Positions 46,309 to 55,472 of a DNA stretch of 64,000 nt are shown one piece after another. Source of the DNA: SLNP01 sp964568875 (lineage in GTDB: Bacteria; Bacteroidota; Bacteroidia; Bacteroidales; VadinHA17); NCBI GenBank assembly GCA_964568875.1, contig CAZMSH010000003.1, positions 1 through 64,000 on the forward strand, in the 5' to 3' direction. How positions within the stretch are numbered: position 1 is the first letter of the stretch; each line of letters opens with the position of its first letter. Both the position numbers and the translations under genes were made by a program. The notes under the pieces were generated by a model. That model ran no database searches. It saw nothing but the letters and a program-made list of their open reading frames with translations, and was not told the origin of the DNA.

Positions 46309-46373
46309 TTAATAAATAAAAGTCTGCTACAGACACCTGGATCATTAGACAATAACCAATAAATCAGTTAGAT

Positions 46374-48737
46374 ATGAAAGTTGTTATTAAGGTTTTAACA
46401 GTGGCTGCAATATTTTTTCAGTCATGCAGTGGCGGTATGCAGCCCTGGACGGGTGGTAATTACGGGGAGATTATAAATCCATCGGCCGAAGAGGTTGAAT
46501 CTTCAGTTGTAAAAGGATGGACTGCCGACAACAGGAACCGTGATGCCATTTTGTTTTATGATACCGAGACCGCTCATCACGGTACGAAGAGTTTAATGAT
46601 ACGTTCAGGGCGTGAGGCGTATGGTCGCTGGTCAACAAAGGTTAATCTGAGGCCCTGGTCTACTTACAGGTTTACCGGCTGGATAAGGACTGAGAATATT
46701 GAGACTACCAGGGGAAGGGGTGCAGGTTTCAGGCTTGATGGCATAAGGATTGAGCCGGTTGGTTATACCGGCAACAATGAATGGACCGAAGTGGTTTATG
46801 AGTTTGATACCGGCAATGACGACTGTGTTACCCTTGCATGCATGCTGGATATATCAGGAAATGGGAAGGGCCGGGTATGGTTTGACGATATGAAATTTGA
46901 ACTTGTCAGTACAGAGAAATACAGTACCGATATAACTGTGAATATCGATTCTCTTTCTGAGCCAATGCCTGTCTACATCTATGGTCAGTTTATTGAGCAT
47001 CTTGGACGGTGCATTTATGGTGGTATTTGGGCAGAGATGTTTGAGGACCGAAAATTCTGGTATACACCGGGAGAACGTGAGTCTCCGTGGCGGGTATCGG
47101 GAAACAGGGATTTGTTTACAATGGAGCGTACTTACCCATTTACAGGCTCGCAGACGCCTGTTTTAGGTGTCAATGCCGGCGGTGCGGCTGTTATGTCGCA
47201 GGAGAATCTGGGTTTTCGTGAAGGAATGACATACTCGGGAAGGATTATTCTGCAGGCAACACCCGGCATTACAGGAGTCAAGGTAAAAGTGAGGATAGCA
47301 GATACAGAACAGGTAGTTTTTATTGATAACCCTGGTGGAGGTTACAGGGAGTATCCGCTTAGCTTTGGAAGTGACAGGCTCGTTCACGATGGTGTTTTTA
47401 CAATTGAGCCTGAGGGTATTGGAAGGATATGGGTTGGCACGGTGTCATTGATGCCTGATGACAATATTGATGGTTTCAGAAAAGATGTAATGACATTGCT
47501 TAAGGAGCTTGATTCTCCAGTTTACAGGTGGCCCGGGGGAAATTTTGTCAGTGGATATGACTGGAAGGATGGTGTCGGTGACCGTGACCGGAGGCCCCCG
47601 AGAAAGAATCCTGCATGGAGGGGTGTCGAGTCGAATGACGTTGGCATGCATGAGTTTATACGTTTCTGTGAGTTATTGGGAACCGAGCCTTACATTGCTG
47701 TCAATGCAGGCCTTGGTAATGCTGAAGAGGCCCGTCAGCAGGCAGAGTACTGCAATGGACCTCTTTCAACTCCGATGGGCAGATGGAGGGCGACCAACGG
47801 ATCATCTGAACCATGGAATGTAAAATGGTGGTCGATCGGGAATGAGATGTACGGTGACTGGCAGCTCGGACATATGTCGACCGAAGCCTTTGTTGAGAAA
47901 CACAATGAGTTTGCCCGGGCAATGCGAAGCGTTGATACGACCATAGTGCTCATTGCCGTCGGAGAAGTCGGCCCGTGGGATGAGATGATGCTTGCCAACT
48001 GTTCGGATAATATGGATATGATAAGTGAGCATTTTTACCGCCAAGACTGGCATGGAGGCGGATTGATGACTCATGTAAAACAGATACCTGATGCCATTAG
48101 GCAGAAGGCTGTTGCTCACCGCAACTACAGGGAGACTATTCCGTCACTGGAGGGTAAGGATATAAGGATATGTATGGATGAGTGGAATTACTGGTATGGT
48201 CCTCACATTTATGGAGAGCTGGGAACAAGGTACTTTTATCGTGACGCCATTGGTATAGCGGCAGGACTTAATGAGTTTTCACGAAATACCGACATCATCT
48301 ATATGGCCAATTATGCGCAGACAGTAAATGTTATCGGAGCCATTAAGGCTTCAACCACCCACTCTGAGTTTGATGGTACGGGACAGGTATTAAAGATGTA
48401 CCGGCACAGGTTCGGAACAATTCCGGCAGCGATTGAAGGAGAAACCCGGCCATTTGATATAGCTGCTACTCTGACCGCAGCCATGGATACCCTTACGATA
48501 TCGGTTGTAAATGCCACGTGGGACGAGATTTCTTTTCCATTGAAAGTAAAAGGAGGCACCCTGGGTGGCAGAATGGATATATGGAAGGTTATTTCACCAG
48601 ACGACATGTCACACAATGAACCGGGGAGGGAGCCGCCGGTAAGGATTGTTTCAGAATTGAATGCTGCCCGTCCGCTAAAGCTGAAAGCAGAACCGGCAAG
48701 CATCACTATCTTCAGGATTCCGGTTATACCGGATTAA
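46374..48737 (+). CDS. GH51 alpha-L-arabinofuranosidase lipoprotein
   Basis: This 787-residue protein has a lipobox FFQSC (Cys18). Residues about 25-180 form a CBM4/9-like beta-sandwich (NPSAEE..SVVKGWT to GKGRVWFDDMKFE). The GH51 catalytic domain starts at YIYGQFIEHLGRCIYGGIWAE (about 201) and includes the acid/base Glu491 in WWSIGNEMYG and nucleophile Glu603 in CMDEWNYWYG. A C-terminal beta domain follows from about 640. It removes alpha-1,2/1,3/1,5-linked L-arabinofuranose from arabinan, arabinoxylan or arabinogalactan. It is the last gene of the arabinose locus, with its own promoter and a candidate AraR-controlled leader. Confidence 0.94.
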   Translation: MKVVIKVLTVAAIFFQSCSGGMQPWTGGNYGEIINPSAEEVESSVVKGWTADNRNRDAILFYDTETAHHGTKSLMIRSGREAYGRWSTKVNLRPWSTYRFTGWIRTENIETTRGRGAGFRLDGIRIEPVGYTGNNEWTEVVYEFDTGNDDCVTLACMLDISGNGKGRVWFDDMKFELVSTEKYSTDITVNIDSLSEPMPVYIYGQFIEHLGRCIYGGIWAEMFEDRKFWYTPGERESPWRVSGNRDLFTMERTYPFTGSQTPVLGVNAGGAAVMSQENLGFREGMTYSGRIILQATPGITGVKVKVRIADTEQVVFIDNPGGGYREYPLSFGSDRLVHDGVFTIEPEGIGRIWVGTVSLMPDDNIDGFRKDVMTLLKELDSPVYRWPGGNFVSGYDWKDGVGDRDRRPPRKNPAWRGVESNDVGMHEFIRFCELLGTEPYIAVNAGLGNAEEARQQAEYCNGPLSTPMGRWRATNGSSEPWNVKWWSIGNEMYGDWQLGHMSTEAFVEKHNEFARAMRSVDTTIVLIAVGEVGPWDEMMLANCSDNMDMISEHFYRQDWHGGGLMTHVKQIPDAIRQKAVAHRNYRETIPSLEGKDIRICMDEWNYWYGPHIYGELGTRYFYRDAIGIAAGLNEFSRNTDIIYMANYAQTVNVIGAIKASTTHSEFDGTGQVLKMYRHRFGTIPAAIEGETRPFDIAATLTAAMDTLTISVVNATWDEISFPLKVKGGTLGGRMDIWKVISPDDMSHNEPGREPPVRIVSELNAARPLKLKAEPASITIFRIPVIPD

Positions 48738-48739
48738 TG

Positions 48740-48770
48740 TTTGTGCTTTATGATAACTTGACTATTTTGC
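48740..48770 (+). promoter_or_regulatory. candidate promoter of rRNA methylase gene
   Basis: TTTG (48740-48743), a 19-base spacer and TATTTTGC (48763-48770) resemble the consensus with two mismatches in the -7 box. It would start transcription about 12 bases before the ATG at 48789. Confidence 0.3.
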
Positions 48771-48788
48771 AGTTGCAATTAGGTTGTC

Positions 48789-50171
48789 ATGAGTACATCT
48801 CTTCCGGAGGAATTCACGGCGAGGCTCTCTTCGCAAAAGTATATTGAGAAAGAGACTCTTATTGAGGCTCTTTCTTCCGTATCCCCGGTATCAATACGGC
48901 TGAACAGTGCCAAGTGGGAAAACACTCCGGCATTGGGAGACAAAGTGCCATGGTGTGCTACAGGATACTGGCTTCCCAGACGTCCGGTCTTTACACTCGA
49001 TCCGCTATTTCACGCCGGTTGTTACTACGTTCAGGAAGCCTCGAGCATGTTCCTTGAGCAGGTGATAAGGCAGGCAGGCGGAGATGCTGACGGCCTTAGA
49101 ATTCTTGACCTGTGCGCCGCCCCGGGAGGTAAGACAACTCATCTCTCTGCCCTTGCTGGCAGTGATTCTGTCATTGTGGCCAATGAAGTGATCAGAGGCA
49201 GGGCTTCAGTATTATCAGAGAATGTTACCAGATGGGGCATTCCGAATGTTATTGTAACAGGCAGCGATGCTTCATCATTTGCAAACCTGAGGGGGTATTT
49301 CGATATTGTTGTTGTTGATGCTCCATGCTCTGGAGAGGGAATGTTCAGGGAGACGCCGGTTCGCAATGAATGGAGTTTGTCAGCATGTGGCTTGTGCGCA
49401 TCGAGACAATGGCGGATTATTACGGATGTATGGCCGTCGCTGAAGGAGGGAGGCATACTTGTCTATTCCACCTGCACGTTCAATCCCGATGAAAACGAAA
49501 AGATAATCGATCGTCTGATTAAAACAAAGAAATGTAGTCTTGCTTTGCCGGTTGTGGCTGATTTTACTGATGTAATACCTGTACCCGATGAGTTAAACCC
49601 GATGGGATACGGTTTCTATCCCGGCCGCATAAGGGGGGAGGGCTTCTTCATATCGGCATTACGCAAGGAGGAATCCGAAAAAGGAATCCTGACGAAGGCC
49701 GGAAAGCGTTCAGGTAAAAGAACAGACCCGGGGTTGGTAAATAAGGCACTGGCAATGGCTATTACTGAAGACGAGTATATTGAGGCATCAGGAGACGAGG
49801 TAACTCACCTTCCCCTGCCGAAGGATGAGTACCATATGCTTAATGAGAAGGTAAGGATATTAAAGGGAGGAACCTCACTTTTCAGGATTAAGGGGTCTGA
49901 CCTGGTGCCTCATCATGATCTTGCAATGTCACTTATTTTTCGTAGGGAGTCTGTTCCGGTTCTTAATGCAGGCGAAGAAGAGGCACTCAGATATTTGAGC
50001 CGTGATTCGGATTTTGCAACCGGGGCAGGAACCCGGGGGTGGCTGACGGTAATGCACAGAAATATACCTCTTGGATTTGCAAAGAACCTGGGTTCGAGGA
50101 TCAACAACTACTATCCGCAGGAGAGAAGGATAAGGATGGACATCAGCAGGGGTGCATCAAAAGTTTTGTAA
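48789..50171 (+). CDS. rsmF: RsmF-like 16S rRNA m5C methyltransferase (NOL1/NOP2/Sun)
   Basis: This 460-residue SAM-dependent RNA cytosine-C5 methylase has its SAM-binding motif LDLCAAPGGKTTHLSAL at about 105-122. Two cysteines lie in VVDAPCSGEGMF (about 176-187, motif IV) and YSTCTFNPDENE (about 226-237, motif VI, catalytic thiol). After the catalytic domain there is a C-terminal PUA-like region (about 310-460) ending LGSRINNYYPQERRIRMD, as in RsmF/YebU. It modifies 16S rRNA in the cytoplasm. It follows GH51 by 51 bases but has no functional link to the arabinose genes. Confidence 0.9.
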   Translation: MSTSLPEEFTARLSSQKYIEKETLIEALSSVSPVSIRLNSAKWENTPALGDKVPWCATGYWLPRRPVFTLDPLFHAGCYYVQEASSMFLEQVIRQAGGDADGLRILDLCAAPGGKTTHLSALAGSDSVIVANEVIRGRASVLSENVTRWGIPNVIVTGSDASSFANLRGYFDIVVVDAPCSGEGMFRETPVRNEWSLSACGLCASRQWRIITDVWPSLKEGGILVYSTCTFNPDENEKIIDRLIKTKKCSLALPVVADFTDVIPVPDELNPMGYGFYPGRIRGEGFFISALRKEESEKGILTKAGKRSGKRTDPGLVNKALAMAITEDEYIEASGDEVTHLPLPKDEYHMLNEKVRILKGGTSLFRIKGSDLVPHHDLAMSLIFRRESVPVLNAGEEEALRYLSRDSDFATGAGTRGWLTVMHRNIPLGFAKNLGSRINNYYPQERRIRMDISRGASKVL

Positions 50172-50270
50172 TAATGTAAGTATAGGGATAAACCCTTGTT
50201 GTGTCGCGATTTCCTTCACTAATAATTTAGAATTTGTCAGGGTTCTTCAAGAACAAGGTGGTTATTACCA

Positions 50271-50301
50271 TTGTTATACATGATATATCTCACTATTTTT
50301 A
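50271..50301 (+). promoter_or_regulatory. candidate fhs promoter
   Basis: TTG (50271-50273), a 20-base spacer and TATTTTTA (50294-50301) fit the consensus except the final G. Predicted start is near 50308, 60 bases before the ATG at 50368. Confidence 0.4.
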
Positions 50302-50367
50302 ATATCTTTAAATGCCTGCGAACAGATTATTGAAGGCTAAGAGTAATAACAAACCACTATATAAGAG

Positions 50368-52044
50368 ATGAAATCAGACATTCAGATTGCACAGGAGTCC
50401 ACAATGCACCCCATTGTTGAGATTGCCGCCAAACTCGGCATTAAGGAAGATGACCTTGAACTGTACGGCAAGTACAAAGCCAAGCTACCGCTTCACCTTA
50501 TCGACGAAGAAAAGATAAAGAAAGCCAAGCTGGTTCTTGTAACTGCGATAACACCTACTCCGGCAGGAGAAGGAAAAACAACAACATCGATAGGCCTTGC
50601 CCAGGCTCTTAATAAGATTGGCAAGAAGACAACGGTAGTTATTCGTGAGCCCTCGCTCGGTCCGGTATTTGGCATCAAGGGCGGTGCTGCCGGCGGGGGA
50701 TATTCGCAGGTTATACCTATGGAAGACATTAACCTCCATTTTACAGGTGACCTGGCTGCCGTAGAGAAGGCACACAATCTTCTGGCTGCACTCATTGACA
50801 ATAACCTCCAGCTTGGCCACAAGGAGGGCAACCTGAATCTTGACCCACGAACCATTGAATGGAAGAGGGTTATTGACATGAATGAACGTTCGCTGCGTGA
50901 CATTATTATCGGACTTGGAGGACCGAAGCAGGGGGTGCCCCGTGAAACAGGTTTTAATATAACTGCTGCCTCAGAGGTGATGGCAACCCTTTGCATGGCC
51001 ACAAGCCTTATGGACCTTAAGGAGCGTCTCGGCAACATTTTTATTGGTTATACGTACGATGGCAAAGCGGTTTTTGCACGAGACCTGAAGGCCCAGGGAG
51101 CAATGGCAGCACTTCTTAAAGATGCTATCAAACCAAATCTTGTTCAGACTCTTGAAGGAACCCCGGCCATAATTCACGGTGGTCCGTTCGCTAACATTGC
51201 GCAGGGAACAAATACAATACTTGCTACAAAAACCGGACTGTCGCTGAGTGAATTCGTGGTTACAGAGGCAGGTTTTGCCAGTGAGCTGGGTGCGGAAAAG
51301 TTCTTTAACATCAAGTCACAATATGGTAATCTGAAGACAAATGCCGTAGTTGTCGTTGCAACTGTACGTGCACTGAAATATCACGGAGGGGCAAAGCTGG
51401 TTGATCTTAAGAATGAAGATCTTGCGGCACTTGAGAAGGGTTTCGATAATCTTGATAAACATATCGAGAATATGAAGTATTACGGATTCCGACCTGTGAT
51501 AGCAATAAATAAGTTTGACACCGACACCCAGGCCGAGATAGATATGATTGTCAATCACTGTGAGGGGCAGAAGTGCGTTGTGGCAGTTAACGATGCGTGG
51601 GCCAGGGGCGGAGACGGCGCCATCGAACTCGCAGAAAAGGTTGTTGCTGCAGCTGATTCTTGTCCCGACTGCTTCACTCCGCTCTACGACCTTAACTGGT
51701 CATATGAGAAGAAGATTGAGACCATTTGTACCAAAATGTATGGTGCTGACCATGTTGAGTATACTGTTCAGGCTAAATCGCAGATAGACAGGATAGAGAA
51801 ACTGGGGCTGACAAATCTTGCTGTCTGTATAGCCAAAACCCAGAAGTCTCTCTCTGATGATCAGCATAAGAAGGGCAGGCCGACAGGATTCACCGTAAAG
51901 ATCCGCGAAGTAGAACTATCGTCAGGGGCCGGATTTATTGTTCCTATTGCAGGTACAATAATGAGGATGCCCGGATTGCCGTCAGTTCCTTCAGCAGAAA
52001 ATATTGATATTGACGAAAACGGAAAGATATCAGGCTTGTTTTAG
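50368..52044 (+). CDS. fhs: formate-tetrahydrofolate ligase
   Basis: This 558-residue cytoplasmic enzyme makes 10-formyl-tetrahydrofolate from formate, THF and ATP. The P-loop TPTPAGEGKTTTSIG lies at about 63-77. Other family blocks are REPSLGPVFGIKGGAAGGGYSQVIPMEDINLHFTG-type (about 93-128), LDPRTIEWKRV, FDNLDKHIENM and the C-terminal PTGFTVKIREVELSSGAGFIVPIAGTIMRMPGLP-type end. Length matches characterised FTHFS proteins. It stands alone with its own promoter candidate. The gcvP gene at the window end also belongs to one-carbon metabolism but is 11 kb away. Confidence 0.98.
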   Translation: MKSDIQIAQESTMHPIVEIAAKLGIKEDDLELYGKYKAKLPLHLIDEEKIKKAKLVLVTAITPTPAGEGKTTTSIGLAQALNKIGKKTTVVIREPSLGPVFGIKGGAAGGGYSQVIPMEDINLHFTGDLAAVEKAHNLLAALIDNNLQLGHKEGNLNLDPRTIEWKRVIDMNERSLRDIIIGLGGPKQGVPRETGFNITAASEVMATLCMATSLMDLKERLGNIFIGYTYDGKAVFARDLKAQGAMAALLKDAIKPNLVQTLEGTPAIIHGGPFANIAQGTNTILATKTGLSLSEFVVTEAGFASELGAEKFFNIKSQYGNLKTNAVVVVATVRALKYHGGAKLVDLKNEDLAALEKGFDNLDKHIENMKYYGFRPVIAINKFDTDTQAEIDMIVNHCEGQKCVVAVNDAWARGGDGAIELAEKVVAAADSCPDCFTPLYDLNWSYEKKIETICTKMYGADHVEYTVQAKSQIDRIEKLGLTNLAVCIAKTQKSLSDDQHKKGRPTGFTVKIREVELSSGAGFIVPIAGTIMRMPGLPSVPSAENIDIDENGKISGLF

Positions 52045-52061
52045 GAGGGTCACATAGAGAC

Positions 52062-52112
52062 TGCTGATTCTGAAATTTTCTTATTTTTACTTTCTACCAA
52101 TCAGAATCAGCA
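52062..52112 (+). promoter_or_regulatory. 12-bp perfect inverted repeat covering the GH2 ribosome-binding region
   Basis: TGCTGATTCTGA (52062-52073) and TCAGAATCAGCA (52101-52112) are perfectly complementary, separated by a T-rich 27-base spacer that includes TATTTTTA (52082-52089). The right arm ends 5 bases before the GH2 ATG (52118). It may be a protein operator around a promoter, a fhs terminator, or an RNA hairpin that hides the ribosome site. Confidence 0.55.
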
Positions 52113-52117
52113 CAGCT

Positions 52118-55100
52118 ATGAGACGGACTATTTTATTTCTCGCGGCAGTTATACTTTTAGTAACTTCCTGTGTGAGGTATACCGATTATGAAGGAGTACC
52201 TTTTACCGAAAAGGAACCCCGCGACTGGGAGAACCCTGAGATGTTTAACCAGAGCAGGGAACCTGCACGGGCTACCTTCGTAAGCTTTCCCGATGAGGAG
52301 GGGGTGCTGAAGGGCATTAAGGAGGATTCACCCAATTACATTTCACTTGACGGTACCTGGAAGTTCAAATGGGTTAAGAGTCCGGATGAGAGGCCCTACT
52401 GGTTCTTTAAGGATGACTATGATATACGGGAGTGGGATGATATCGTTGTCCCTTCTAACTGGGAGATGAAGGGATATGGTGTTCCGCTGTACGTTAACGC
52501 GGGATACCCGTTCAAAAAGAACCCTCCGTTTATACACCATGAATGGAATCCTGTTGGATCTTACAAACGTTTTTTCAAGATACCCGGTGCGTGGCGTAAC
52601 CGCGAAGTATTCGTGACCTTAGGGGCGGTAAGTTCTGCATTTTACCTTTACATAAACGGGGAATTAGCGGGCTATAGCCAGGACAGCAAGATGCCGGCTG
52701 AGTTCAATATTACCAGTTATCTTAAGAGAGGAAAGAACTCCATTTCAGTTGAGGTATACCGGTGGAGTGACGGTAGTTATCTCGAGGATCAGGATTTCTG
52801 GCGGTTGAGTGGAATACAGCGATCAGTATATCTTCATTCACGGCCGCGAACATATATACGGGATTTCTTTGCGACGCCTGACCTGGTAAACGGCTATGAA
52901 GACGGGGTGCTGATAACAGAGCTGGAGATAGCTGATCTTTCTGGCAGGGCCCAGAAGTTAGAGGCAGAGGCCACCCTTTATGACAAAGGCACCATGGTGG
53001 CAACTACTGACGGGGAGGTCTCTGTTGCGGATGGAAAGGGATTTGCCAGGCTTGAGTTAACGGTTCCCTCAGTAAGACAATGGTCGGCTGAAAGTCCTGC
53101 ACTATATGACCTGGTAATAACGCTGAAGCGAGGAGGCAAGGTGCTTGAAAGTCTGGGCTGCAAAACAGGTTTCAGGAAGGTTGAGATCAGGGATTCACAG
53201 CTGCTGGTGAACGGAAGGGCGGTTTACCTTAAAGGTGTTAACTTGCATGAACATCATGATGTTAACGGTCATGTAGTTGACGGTGAGACTGTTATGAAGG
53301 ATATAGCCGTGATGAAGGCGAATAATATCAATGCGGTGCGTACATCACACTACCCTCACCAGGAGCTTTTCTATGAGCTGTGTGACGAATATGGATTGTA
53401 TGTTATTGATGAGGCAAATATTGAATCACATGGGATTGGTTACCAAAGGGATGTGACGCTGGCGGATAAACCCGAATGGGCGGCGGCTCATCTCGACCGT
53501 ACCGTGAGGATGGTTGAGAGGGATAAGAACCATGCGTCAGTAATAATCTGGTCGATGGGTAACGAAGCTGGTGACGGGCATAATTTTCTGGCGAATTACA
53601 AGTGGATGAAGGAGAGGGATAAAAGCAGGCCTGTACAGTATGAGCGTGCCGAAAAGAGTACAAATACAACGGAAAGGCACACAGACATATGGTGCCCTAT
53701 GTATGCATCAATAGAGTATATTGAGAGGTATGCTCTTGACCCCTCAAGCGACAGGCCGCTTATTCAGTGTGAGTATGCGCATGCCATGGGTAATAGTGTG
53801 GGTAATCTTCAGGATTACTGGGATGTGATCGAAAAGTATCCATTGCTTCAGGGCGGGTTCATCTGGGATTGGGTTGATCAGGGAATTCTTACCCGCAGTG
53901 AAGATGGTGCAACATACTGGGCATATGGAGGGGATTTTGGTGATGAGGGAATGCCAAGTGACGGTAATTTCTGCATTAACGGTCTTGTATGGCCCGACCG
54001 TACCGGGCACCCCTCACTTTATGAAGTAAAGAAGGTTTATCAATACATTGGATTCGAACCTGTTGATCTGGCAAGAGGACTGATAAGGATACGCAACAAG
54101 TATGATTTTACACCACTCTCTGTTTTTAATATATCCTGGGAGGTAATTACTGATGAGGGGATAGTTGCATCAGGCAATCTTCCTGAAATGAATATTAAGC
54201 CCGGAGAGTCGATAGTGACAGCTGTGCCTTTTGAAATTTCGTCCCCGGTTGAAGGAGCGGAGTATTTTCTGAACCTTAAGGCTCTGCGTGAAGACAAGTG
54301 GACCATTGTGCCTGCCGGGCATATCTATGCCACTGAGCAGTTCAGACTGCCATTCAACACTCCCTTAAAAGCAGACGGAAAAGGTACACGTGGGTTGCTG
54401 GTAACAGAGACAGAGGGTAGTAATCTAATTGTCAGGGGAGAGGATTTATCGGTAAGGTTTAATCTCGGAAAGGGTTCTCTTGAGTCACTGGTGTCGGGTG
54501 ATAAAGAGTTTTTACTCAGCGGACTTGTACCTGATTTCTGGAGAGCTCCAACGGATAATGACTACGGCAACAACATGCATCGCCGGCTAAGGGTGTGGAA
54601 GGATGCAGGTGGCAGGGTTTCCGTCAGGACAGTCAGGATCGGGCATCCGGAGATTGGCGTGGTAAGAGTCATTGTCGATTTTGATATACCCGGACTGGAG
54701 GATGAGAAGATAGCAGGGCTAAATGTGATATATACAGTTTACAGCACAGGTGATATTGTGGTTTCAAGCAGTTTCAACAAGGTCTCTGCAATGGTTCCTG
54801 AAATACCAAGGATGGGTATGCAATTACAGCTGCCTGCCGTTTACGGTAATCTTACCTGGTTTGGACGGGGACCTCATGAGAACTACAATGACAGAAAGAC
54901 AGCGGCAGCCGTTGGACTTTATGAGAGCAGTGTAGCCGACCAGTATGTACCATACATACGGCCTCAGGAGAATGGCTACCGTACTGATACCCGCTGGCTT
55001 ATGCTTGCTGACGATGAGGGATATGGATTGCTGGTGACGGGACGTCCATTAATTTCGTTTGCGGCTCTGAATTTTCTTCATGATGATTTTGAGTCTCCGG

Positions 55101-55348
55101 CAGGAAGGCTGTCAGGTTACAGGCCTGATGCCAGAAGCGCTAACAGGCATACCAAAGATGTGGTTCCACGTGACCTGGTGAAACTAAATATAGACCTTGA
55201 CCAGATGGGTGTGGGTGGTGACAACTCATGGGGAGCATTAACGCATCCTCAATACAGACTTACGGAGCAGAAATACAGTTATTCATTCAGGATAAAGGCT
55301 ATAAAGCCAGGTGACGATATCATCTCACTGGTGAGGGAAGCGTATTAG
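52118..55348 (+). CDS. GH2 beta-galactosidase lipoprotein (LacZ-like, five-domain)
   Basis: This 1076-residue protein has a lipobox LVTSC (Cys18). Domains are the GH2 sugar-binding sandwich (about 72-240), an immunoglobulin-like domain (about 245-355), the TIM barrel (about 357-640), a second Ig-like domain and the Bgal-small C-terminal domain (about 775-1065). Acid/base Glu483 lies in WSMGNEAGDG and nucleophile Glu552 in LIQCEYAHAMGNS, both intact, as is the LKGVNLHEHHD loop. It hydrolyses terminal beta-galactosides in the periplasm, and could trim galactan side chains of arabinogalactan. It is separated from the ara locus by rsmF and fhs, so co-regulation is not certain. Confidence 0.94.
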   Translation: MRRTILFLAAVILLVTSCVRYTDYEGVPFTEKEPRDWENPEMFNQSREPARATFVSFPDEEGVLKGIKEDSPNYISLDGTWKFKWVKSPDERPYWFFKDDYDIREWDDIVVPSNWEMKGYGVPLYVNAGYPFKKNPPFIHHEWNPVGSYKRFFKIPGAWRNREVFVTLGAVSSAFYLYINGELAGYSQDSKMPAEFNITSYLKRGKNSISVEVYRWSDGSYLEDQDFWRLSGIQRSVYLHSRPRTYIRDFFATPDLVNGYEDGVLITELEIADLSGRAQKLEAEATLYDKGTMVATTDGEVSVADGKGFARLELTVPSVRQWSAESPALYDLVITLKRGGKVLESLGCKTGFRKVEIRDSQLLVNGRAVYLKGVNLHEHHDVNGHVVDGETVMKDIAVMKANNINAVRTSHYPHQELFYELCDEYGLYVIDEANIESHGIGYQRDVTLADKPEWAAAHLDRTVRMVERDKNHASVIIWSMGNEAGDGHNFLANYKWMKERDKSRPVQYERAEKSTNTTERHTDIWCPMYASIEYIERYALDPSSDRPLIQCEYAHAMGNSVGNLQDYWDVIEKYPLLQGGFIWDWVDQGILTRSEDGATYWAYGGDFGDEGMPSDGNFCINGLVWPDRTGHPSLYEVKKVYQYIGFEPVDLARGLIRIRNKYDFTPLSVFNISWEVITDEGIVASGNLPEMNIKPGESIVTAVPFEISSPVEGAEYFLNLKALREDKWTIVPAGHIYATEQFRLPFNTPLKADGKGTRGLLVTETEGSNLIVRGEDLSVRFNLGKGSLESLVSGDKEFLLSGLVPDFWRAPTDNDYGNNMHRRLRVWKDAGGRVSVRTVRIGHPEIGVVRVIVDFDIPGLEDEKIAGLNVIYTVYSTGDIVVSSSFNKVSAMVPEIPRMGMQLQLPAVYGNLTWFGRGPHENYNDRKTAAAVGLYESSVADQYVPYIRPQENGYRTDTRWLMLADDEGYGLLVTGRPLISFAALNFLHDDFESPAGRLSGYRPDARSANRHTKDVVPRDLVKLNIDLDQMGVGGDNSWGALTHPQYRLTEQKYSYSFRIKAIKPGDDIISLVREAY

Positions 55349-55440
55349 ATATCAGATATCAGATTAAGGATATCAGATTAACGATTTTGGATTAGCGATT
55401 TTGGATTAGCGATTTTTCAGATATCAGATTCTGGATTCAG
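55349..55440. repeat. heptamer-period repeat array between GH2 and PHP genes
   Basis: From 55349 the sequence reads in 7-base units: ATATCAG, ATATCAG, ATTAAGG, ATATCAG, ATTAACG, then ATTTTGG, ATTAGCG twice, ATTTTTC, and after a 2-base slip ATATCAG, ATTCTGG, ATTCAGG. It lies between two convergent stop codons. No protein, promoter or terminator signal is visible in it. Confidence 0.8.
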
Positions 55441-55472
55441 GAGATTCTCATCAACGCCTTAAAGATTGGTTA

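Larger units (their letters stand above)
45995..46373. other. 379-base intergenic region with nested promoters, operator and terminator
   Basis: It contains, in order: promoter 46071-46101, operator-like TGTATATTTCACA (46117-46129), a strong terminator hairpin (46195-46235) and a second promoter (46278-46308) before GH51. The arrangement predicts a short independent transcript of about 130 nt and a separate GH51 mRNA. Details are given in the individual entries. Confidence 0.6.

Noticed and set aside
55349..55440. CRISPR array
   Set aside because: Units are 7 bases, contiguous, without spacers, and no cas genes are in the window.
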